Below are positions 1 through 5,189 of a DNA stretch of 5,189 bases, piece after piece. The position numbers and the translations under genes are program-made. Source of the stretch: an uncultured Kouleothrix sp. (GTDB lineage: Bacteria; Chloroflexota; Chloroflexia; Chloroflexales; Roseiflexaceae). Location: the NCBI GenBank assembly GCA_937858455.1, contig CALLYN010000834.1:1-5189 (forward strand), given 5' to 3'. How positions within the stretch are numbered: the stretch's first letter is position 1; each line of letters starts with the position of its first letter. The notes beneath the pieces were generated by a model. That model saw only the letters and a program-made list of their open reading frames with translations, was not told the DNA's origin and made no database searches.

Positions 1-1
1 C

Positions 2-604
2 AGCAAGTTCGAGAATCTGGCCAAGGCGCTGATCTTCATGCCGATGGCGATCTCGTTCGTCGGCGCCGGCGTGATCTGGCGCTTCATCTACTACTATGCA
101 CCGCCCGGCGAGCCGCAGATCGGCCTGCTCAACGCGATCGTGACCGGCTTGGGCGGCCAGCCGCAAGCCTGGACGAGCCTGCTCCAGCCGTGGAACAACT
201 TGTTCCTGGTGATCATCATGATCTGGCTCCAGACTGGCTTCGCGATGGTGATTTTCTCGTCGGCGATCAAAGGCATCCCCACCGACATCCTCGAGGCCTC
301 GCGCGTCGACGGCGCGACCGAGTGGCAGGTGTTCTTCCAGATTATGATCCCGGCGATCATGAGCACGATCATTACCGTCACCACCACAATCGTGATCTTC
401 TCGCTCAAGATTTTCGACGTGGTGATCGTGATGACCGGCGGCCAGTACGGTACGCACGTGATTGCGACGCAGTTCTACCGCCAGTTCTTCACCAATCGCG
501 ATTTCGGGCGCGGCGCGGCGATTGCGATCGTGCTGCTGATCGCGGTTTCGCCGGTGATCTACTATAATCTGCGACAGTTAGGTAAGCAGGAGGGCTTCAG
601 ATGA
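2..604 (+). CDS. Sugar ABC transporter permease, MalF/AglF type (5' truncated)
   Basis: This is the C-terminal 200 residues of an inner-membrane permease subunit of a carbohydrate ABC importer; its start lies before the window. In the visible part, hydrophobic segments fall at about residues 9-31, 67-89 and 117-143, with a last one near the C-terminus. The cytoplasmic EAA loop that docks onto the ATPase is clear: Glu98-Ala-Ser, then Gly104, then Ile114-x-Ile-Pro117, matching EAA-x3-G-x9-I-x-LP. The stretch after the EAA loop (GGQYGTHVIATQFYRQFF, followed by the INRNFG-like FTNRDFG) resembles AglF-type alpha-glucoside permeases more than E. coli MalF, as I remember those families. The stop TGA overlaps the next gene's ATG, so the two subunits are very likely translationally coupled and form a heterodimeric channel. 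The substrate is inferred only as a sugar or oligosaccharide; an alpha-glucoside is possible but unproven. The binding protein is not in the window. Confidence 0.93.
   Translation, partial: SKFENLAKALIFMPMAISFVGAGVIWRFIYYYAPPGEPQIGLLNAIVTGLGGQPQAWTSLLQPWNNLFLVIIMIWLQTGFAMVIFSSAIKGIPTDILEASRVDGATEWQVFFQIMIPAIMSTIITVTTTIVIFSLKIFDVVIVMTGGQYGTHVIATQFYRQFFTNRDFGRGAAIAIVLLIAVSPVIYYNLRQLGKQEGFR
588..593 (+). promoter_or_regulatory. Ribosome binding site for the second permease
   Basis: A perfect AGGAGG lies inside the last codons of the upstream permease, 7 nt before the ATG at 601. It fixes the start of the second permease and fits coupled translation across the ATGA overlap. Confidence 0.85.
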
Positions 605-1725
605 GTGCTACAGCGGTCAGCCCTCGCGCCATCAGCAAACGCCGCCAACAGCTTATAGGCACCCTGTTCGTCAATATTGTGCTGGCGATCATCTGCCTGC
701 TTTGGACGGTTCCGACCTTTGGCTTGCTGATCTCATCGTTCCGGCCGCGTAATAACATTAATACCAGTGGCTGGTGGGCGATCTTCCCGCATAGCGAGCT
801 GGTCACCAGCCAGACGATTACGCTGCCGCGCGCCACGCCGCTCGATCAGCCGGTGGTTATTCCGGATCTTGGCGGCCTGTCGGTGACTGACGCCCAGCTC
901 CAAGCCGGCTACCCGCTGCCCGATGGCGGGCAGATCAAGTGGGCCAGCCGCCGCCAGCGCTCGATCGCCGTACAAAGCTATCAAACGCGCGCGGATACCA
1001 ACTTCACATTGCGCAATTACCAAAACGTGCTCACCGGCAAAGCCGAGGATCAGAATGGCGTCGTTAAAGCCGATGCGGGTACCGACTTCGGCAGCGCGTT
1101 CCTGAACTCGGTGGCCGTGTCGATTCCCGCGACGGTGATCCCGATCTTGATGGCGGCATTCGCCGCGTATGGGTTCGCCTGGATGCGCTTCCCTGGCCGC
1201 AAGCTGCTGTTCGCGATCATTGTGACACTGCTGGTAGTGCCGCTCCAGCTGGCGCTGGTGCCGATCCTGCGCGACTACGTGCGTCTGGGTATCAATGGCA
1301 CCTTTTTGTCCGTCTGGCTGGCGCACACCGGCTTCGGCCTGCCGCTGGCCACCTACCTGCTGTACAACTACATCAGCGAGCTGCCGCGCGAGATCCTTGA
1401 GTCGGCATTTATCGATGGCGCGACGCCGTTTACGATCTTCACGCGCCTGATCCTGCCGCTCTCGGTGCCGGCGCTGGCGTCGTTCGCGATCTTCCAGTTC
1501 CTGTGGGTCTGGAACGACTACCTGGTGGCGCTGATCTTTATCGGCGCGACGCCAAATGTGCAAGTGCTGACGATGGTGCTGGCCAATATCACTGGCTCGC
1601 GCGGCCAGGATTGGCACTTGCTGACGGCCGGCGCGTTCATCTCGATGTTGCTGCCGCTGGTCGTATTCTTCAGCCTCCAGCGCTTCTTCGTGCGCGGCCT
1701 GCTGGCCGGCTCGGTGAAGGGCTAG
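601..1725 (+). CDS. Sugar ABC transporter permease, MalG/AglG type with long extracytoplasmic loop
   Basis: This is the complete second permease subunit (374 residues) of the same sugar importer. The first membrane helix is at about residues 19-46. A long hydrophilic stretch of about 115 residues follows (about 48-165) and ends with the NFTLRNYQNVL segment (134-144) that usually follows helix 1 in MalG-type proteins. The other helices lie near 168-193, 201-225, 236-260, 288-312 and 340-362. The EAA loop is intact: Glu267-Ser-Ala, Gly273, Leu283-x-Leu-Pro286. The C-terminus ends GLLAGSVKG, typical of the family. Ordinary MalG-like permeases have about 280 residues; AglG-type subunits have about 380 because of a loop at this same place, so AglG is the nearest match. 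The start is set by a strong AGGAGG 7 nt upstream and by the ATGA overlap with the preceding permease. No ATPase gene follows: the next gene is convergent, so the importer must use an ATPase encoded upstream or elsewhere. Confidence 0.95.
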   Translation: MSATAVSPRAISKRRQQLIGTLFVNIVLAIICLLWTVPTFGLLISSFRPRNNINTSGWWAIFPHSELVTSQTITLPRATPLDQPVVIPDLGGLSVTDAQLQAGYPLPDGGQIKWASRRQRSIAVQSYQTRADTNFTLRNYQNVLTGKAEDQNGVVKADAGTDFGSAFLNSVAVSIPATVIPILMAAFAAYGFAWMRFPGRKLLFAIIVTLLVVPLQLALVPILRDYVRLGINGTFLSVWLAHTGFGLPLATYLLYNYISELPREILESAFIDGATPFTIFTRLILPLSVPALASFAIFQFLWVWNDYLVALIFIGATPNVQVLTMVLANITGSRGQDWHLLTAGAFISMLLPLVVFFSLQRFFVRGLLAGSVKG

Positions 1726-1777
1726 CCGATCCACCTCCGGCCGGTTCGCGGCGCCGTGCCAGGCTCCTTTGCAAGCT

Positions 1778-1809
1778 CGCAGGTTGCAGATTTCGTTCTG
1801 CAACCTGCG
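1778..1809. terminator. Perfect 13-bp inverted repeat between convergent genes; probable bidirectional terminator hairpin
   Basis: Arms at 1778-1790 and 1797-1809 are perfectly complementary with a 6-nt loop (TTTCGT). The repeat lies 53 nt after the permease stop and 16 nt after the stop of the facing gene, which is where a shared terminator is expected. Neither side has a clean U-run after the stem, so it is not a textbook intrinsic terminator. It may act as a 3'-end stabiliser or be a copy of a dispersed palindromic repeat. Confidence 0.5.
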
Positions 1810-1824
1810 CTGTGTTCTCCGCTG

Positions 1825-3000
1825 CTATGGCAGCCGCTTCTCGTAGATCCGGTAGGTTTTGTTGATCCAGGCTCCCAGCCCCTCGATCACCCGCCGCATC
1901 GGCAGGTTGTTCTCGACGATTAGCGACAGCTCGGCGCGCTGGTAGCCCTTGCGCACGCCTTCCTTGAACGTTTCAAAATAAAACACCGCGTCGATGCCGC
2001 GCTGGCGGTACTCGGGCACGATGCCCATGGCGAAAACGCGCGCCGTGTCGATGTGCGAGCGCTCGCGCAGCACCCGCAGCCAGCCGAACGGCAGCAGCCG
2101 GCCGTTAATATGCTGCAGCACCTGGTTGTAGTCGGGCAGGCTGATCGATACGCCCACCGGCTCGCCGTGCACTTCGGCAATGAATACTAGGTCGGGGTCG
2201 ATGATCGACTTCAGCCCCGCAGCCATATAGTCGATCTCGTCGTCGTCCATTGGCACGAAGCTGTAGTTGCGCTCCCAGGCGCGGTTGTAGATCGTCCGCA
2301 CGCGCCCAAGCTCGGCGGCGAACTCGTTCATGCGCACTTTGCGGAAGGTTGCCCCGCTGCGCCGCCGCGCGATCTCGACGGTGCGCAGCAGCTTGGGCGG
2401 CAGCGCGTCGGTCGCACCACCGCCGAGGTGGGCGCGGTCGAGCATGTAGGCGTACCAGTCCATCGCCTTGCTGTAGCCGGCGCCCTCGATATACTCGCGG
2501 TAGTATGGCGGGTTGTAGGCGGTCATCAGTATCGGCGGCTGGTCGAATGCGTCGAGCAGCAGCCCGGACTCGTTGTCGGTGGCGAAGTTGATCGGGCCGC
2601 GCACGGTGCGCAACCCGCGCGCCCGCAGCCAATCCTCGGCGGCGGCCAGCAGCGCTGCGGCGGCCTCGGCGTCGCGCCGCACTTCGAAAAAGCCGAAGAA
2701 GCCTACATCCTCGTGCTGGACGCTGGTGTAGGCGTGGTTGACGATCGCGGCGATCGTGCCGGCGTCCTGGCTGCCACGGCGCGCGACAAACAGCTGCACC
2801 TCGGCATGCTTGAAGAACGGGTTGACGGCCGGGTCGAAGGTGCGCTTGCGCTCGCTCAGCAGCGGCGGCACCCACGCCGGGTTGCCGGCGTACACCTGCC
2901 AGGGGAACATGATGAAGCGCGATTTGGCGCGTGCGCTGGCCACTGGCTCGATCACCAGCGGCGCGTGGCCAATGCTTGCTGCGGCGGTCTCGTGTGTCAT
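1825..3000 (-). CDS. GNAT-fold N-acyltransferase-like protein, YghO-like family
   Basis: The protein has 391 residues and no predicted membrane helix, so it is probably cytoplasmic. The N-terminal part has a FPWxxY...NPAWVPPL block (32-47). The middle carries conserved-looking motifs: Gly135-Pro136, Glu144-Ser-Gly146, FDQPP (152-156) and YNPPYY (162-167). The C-terminal third looks like a GNAT acyl-CoA domain: the strand-plus-loop GIVPEYRQRGID (326-337) matches the pyrophosphate-binding Q/R-x-x-G motif, although Asp337 replaces the usual final Gly/Ala, and ENN (363-365) follows. The length and the two-part build match YghO-like proteins, which I recognise by these motifs. From memory, a GNAT-type protein acts as bacterial ceramide synthase in Caulobacter; whether it is close to this family is uncertain, so the substrate here is unknown. 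I chose the ATG at 3000 because GGAG sits 6 nt upstream. A longer reading from 3093 is possible, but its extra 31 residues are low in family character and run through hairpin DNA. Confidence 0.85.
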   Translation of the reverse strand: MTHETAAASIGHAPLVIEPVASARAKSRFIMFPWQVYAGNPAWVPPLLSERKRTFDPAVNPFFKHAEVQLFVARRGSQDAGTIAAIVNHAYTSVQHEDVGFFGFFEVRRDAEAAAALLAAAEDWLRARGLRTVRGPINFATDNESGLLLDAFDQPPILMTAYNPPYYREYIEGAGYSKAMDWYAYMLDRAHLGGGATDALPPKLLRTVEIARRRSGATFRKVRMNEFAAELGRVRTIYNRAWERNYSFVPMDDDEIDYMAAGLKSIIDPDLVFIAEVHGEPVGVSISLPDYNQVLQHINGRLLPFGWLRVLRERSHIDTARVFAMGIVPEYRQRGIDAVFYFETFKEGVRKGYQRAELSLIVENNLPMRRVIEGLGAWINKTYRIYEKRLP

Positions 3001-3006
3001 AGTTTT

Positions 3007-3010
3007 CTCC
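3007..3010 (-). promoter_or_regulatory. Ribosome binding site deciding the GNAT gene start
   Basis: Read on the minus strand this is GGAG followed by AAAACT and then ATG, a 6-nt spacing. It selects the ATG at 3000 over two in-frame upstream ATGs, at 3012 (which overlaps this site) and 3093. Confidence 0.7.
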
Positions 3011-3072
3011 ATTGAATTGACACGAGTTACGCGGTGGGGTTCGGGGGGCGGCTTTGTCGCCCCGAAACTTCC

Positions 3073-3118
3073 TTTTTGGCCGGCCGTGGCCACCGCCGTG
3101 GCCGCGACCGGCCAAAAA
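3073..3118. repeat. Long near-perfect hairpin, about 21 bp stem
   Basis: The outer arms at 3073-3083 (TTTTTGGCCGG) and 3108-3118 (CCGGCCAAAAA) are perfectly complementary. Pairing continues inward through 3085-3093 and 3098-3106 to a CGCC loop at 3094-3097. There is one mismatch and one wobble on either strand. The stem also contains the 8-mer CCGTGGCC twice (3084-3091 and 3096-3103). T precedes and A follows the stem on both strands, so it is not a classical terminator. It lies just upstream of the GNAT gene, within what would be its leader or in read-through RNA from the deacetylase gene. Confidence 0.7.
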
Positions 3119-3130
3119 AAAGAGATGATT

Positions 3131-3152
3131 TTGGAGGGCGCAAGCCCTCCAA
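3131..3152. repeat. Perfect 9-bp hairpin; candidate terminator for the deacetylase gene
   Basis: Arms TTGGAGGGC (3131-3139) and GCCCTCCAA (3144-3152) flank a GCAA loop, a stable GNRA tetraloop on the plus strand. On the minus strand, the direction of both flanking genes, the stem is followed after about 10 nt by a run of eight T (3121-3114). It could therefore end transcripts of the deacetylase gene, although the gap is longer than usual. A palindrome that serves as a dispersed repeat is the alternative. Confidence 0.5.
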
Positions 3153-3153
3153 G

Positions 3154-3169
3154 CCTCCCATGCGGGAGG
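3154..3169. repeat. Perfect 6-bp hairpin next to the 9-bp hairpin
   Basis: CCTCCC (3154-3159) pairs with GGGAGG (3164-3169) around ATGC. It starts one base after the neighbouring 9-bp palindrome and shares the same CCTCC/GGAGG core, so alternative pairings between the two hairpins are possible. With the long hairpin at 3073 it makes three stems in about 100 nt. Confidence 0.45.
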
Positions 3170-3262
3170 ACACCGCGTACGTCCTATGATCGGCTTGACA
3201 CGGTGCGGTCGCGAACTATCGCGCCCGTACGCCTTCGGTGCAATGAGCTGGCAATGCGTGCC

Positions 3263-4006
3263 TCAGTCGGCGGGCGGTGGCTGGCGCAGCACCACGCGCA
3301 CGTACGCCTCGGCCAGGGCACACTCGACGCCATTGGCGCGCGCCTGCTGGGCGGTGCCTTCGGCGAACTGGCGGATCATCGCGGCCGCGTCCCAGCCGCC
3401 CAGCTGGCTGGCATGCGCCCGCATCGCGTCGATCTTGCGGTCGAGATCTTGCTTTTCCAGCGGTACCCACAGCGTTGCAGAGTCGGGGATGGCCATGTAC
3501 ACTTCGGCGACATCGTGCGGCTCGAGGCCCTCGGCCAGCAGCTCGAGCGCGGCCAGGCGCGTGTTGGCGATCGGCATCACCGCGGCCAGCGTCGCCTCGG
3601 CGGCGGCGCGATGGTCGGGGTGGTTGATATAGCTCGGCCCATAGAAGAAGCGCGGGTCGCACGTGAGCACTGCGTCGGGGCGCACGCGCCGGATCTCGCG
3701 GGCGATTGCCAGCCGCAGCTCGATGCTCGCCACCAGCCGGCCATCGGTGTGGCCTAGAAACGCGTAGCTTGACACGCCGAAGATCGCCCCAGCAGCCTGC
3801 TGCTCGGCGCGGCGGATCGTCGCCAGTGCCGCAGGCGTAAGGCTCGGGTCGCGGCTGCCGCTGTTGCCATCGGTCAGCAGGCAGTAGTGCAGCTCGGTGC
3901 CAGCGCGCGCCCAGCGCGACACCAGGCCGCCGGCCATGAACTCGATATCGTCGGGGTGGGCCATCACCGCAAGCGCCCGGCGCGGCGGAACAAAGGTTTC
4001 GGGCAT
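3263..4006 (-). CDS. PIG-L (LmbE-like) family deacetylase
   Basis: The protein is a 247-residue Zn-dependent deacetylase of the PIG-L fold, the family that includes MshB and BshB, which remove acetyl groups from N-acetylglucosaminyl compounds. The signature AHPDD is at 16-20 and HPDH at 129-132. The expected zinc ligands His17, Asp20 and His132 are all present, and Asp19 is the expected catalytic base. The TDGNSG loop (45-50), IRRAEQ (64-69) and FLGHTDG (83-89) are also typical. There is no signal peptide, so it should act in the cytoplasm. Substrates differ widely in this family, and no mycothiol or bacillithiol partner gene is in view, so the natural substrate is not assigned. I chose the ATG at 4006: AGG lies 7 nt upstream and the candidate promoter fires near 4037. 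The in-frame ATG at 4012 is too close to that AGG, and the ATG at 4105 lies upstream of the promoter and inside the divergent gene's promoter. Confidence 0.93.
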   Translation of the reverse strand: MPETFVPPRRALAVMAHPDDIEFMAGGLVSRWARAGTELHYCLLTDGNSGSRDPSLTPAALATIRRAEQQAAGAIFGVSSYAFLGHTDGRLVASIELRLAIAREIRRVRPDAVLTCDPRFFYGPSYINHPDHRAAAEATLAAVMPIANTRLAALELLAEGLEPHDVAEVYMAIPDSATLWVPLEKQDLDRKIDAMRAHASQLGGWDAAAMIRQFAEGTAQQARANGVECALAEAYVRVVLRQPPPAD

Positions 4007-4043
4007 TGGCATACCTGTAACAAAACTGATCTGCGCGACTCGT

Positions 4044-4071
4044 ATGATAGCACCACTTGATCGTCTATAAA
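4044..4071 (-). promoter_or_regulatory. Candidate sigma-70-type promoter for the PIG-L gene
   Basis: On the minus strand TTTATA (4071-4066; 4 of 6 to TTGACA) is followed after 16 nt by TATCAT (4049-4044; 5 of 6 to TATAAT). Transcription would begin near 4037 and give a leader of about 30 nt before the ATG at 4006. It is a prediction from consensus only. Confidence 0.5.
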
Positions 4072-4084
4072 GATAAAATCGGGG

Positions 4085-4090
4085 TATAAT
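4085..4090 (+). promoter_or_regulatory. Candidate -10 box for citrate synthase
   Basis: A perfect TATAAT lies 70 nt before the citrate synthase ATG; transcription would begin near 4097 and give a leader of about 64 nt. No good -35 is found at 16-18 nt. The nearest TTGATC (4057-4062) is 22 nt away, too far for normal spacing, so an activator or another sigma factor may be involved. The region where a -35 should be overlaps the opposing promoter's -35. Confidence 0.55.
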
Positions 4091-4137
4091 ATCCGCGCTC
4101 GCCAAGGTTTGCGTTTATGGGAACCAGAACCCTTTAC

Positions 4138-4147
4138 AGGAGAAAGG
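4138..4147 (+). promoter_or_regulatory. Purine-rich Shine-Dalgarno region of citrate synthase, with long spacing
   Basis: AGGAGAAAGG precedes the start. AGGAG is 18 nt and AAAGG 13 nt from the ATG at 4161, both longer than the usual 5-9 nt. No in-frame ATG, GTG or TTG lies closer. CCTTT (4131-4135) can pair with AAAGG (4143-4147), leaving AGGAG in the loop. Confidence 0.5.
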
Positions 4148-4160
4148 ACTACAACCGCCA

Positions 4161-5189
<1,029 letters not shown>

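Noticed and set aside
733..1803. Antisense open frame of 356 residues across the second permease
   Set aside because: It is an artefact of high GC at third codon positions opposite a strongly supported permease. Its translation is rich in Arg, Gln and His and shows no domain.
3001..3093. N-terminal extension of the GNAT protein from the ATG at 3093
   Set aside because: The ATG at 3000 has a good Shine-Dalgarno; the extra residues come from hairpin-rich DNA and look non-coding.
3176..3232. Inverted 7-mers GCGTACG (3175-3181) and CGTACGC (3226-3232) as an operator
   Set aside because: The arms are short, 44 nt apart and have no promoter nearby, so chance is likely in GC-rich DNA.
2738..3757. 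Plus-strand open frame of 339 residues crossing the GNAT gene, hairpin gap and PIG-L gene
   Set aside because: It spans two well-supported minus-strand genes and the intergenic hairpins, and its translation has no recognisable motif.

Overview
The window is GC-rich bacterial chromosomal DNA. It holds five protein-coding genes in three transcriptional blocks, and genes run off both ends. A long-loop, AglG-like sugar permease, a PIG-L deacetylase, a YghO-like GNAT protein and a type II-style citrate synthase, together with intergenic GC-rich hairpins, would fit a Chloroflexota (Chloroflexales-like) genome. That placement is an impression from style and gene content; no marker gene is present to prove it.

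Layout. Positions 2-1725 (+) carry the end of one inner-membrane sugar ABC permease (MalF/AglF type) and, overlapping it by ATGA, a complete second permease (MalG/AglG type) with an unusually long extracytoplasmic loop. The substrate-binding protein, and probably other operon members, lie upstream of the window. A perfect 13-bp inverted repeat sits in the short convergent gap at about 1726-1824. Positions 1825-3000 (-) encode a 391-residue GNAT-fold protein of the YghO-like family. The 262-nt gap at 3001-3262 has no credible gene but holds three successive hairpins, one of them nearly perfect over 21 bp. Positions 3263-4006 (-) encode a PIG-L/LmbE-type zinc deacetylase. A 154-nt divergent regulatory region (4007-4160) contains candidate promoters for both directions. 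Positions 4161-5189 (+) are the first 343 codons of citrate synthase, cut by the window end.

How the genes relate. The two permeases form the transmembrane channel of one sugar importer. The PIG-L and GNAT genes share a strand and could be read together, but the 262-nt hairpin-rich gap argues for partial or full transcriptional separation. Citrate synthase is a housekeeping TCA enzyme with its own promoter. I see no phage, transposon, CRISPR, tRNA or rRNA signal and no convincing new multi-gene system. The points most worth a second look are the intergenic hairpin array, the permease loop, the identity of the YghO-like protein and the tightly packed divergent promoter region.
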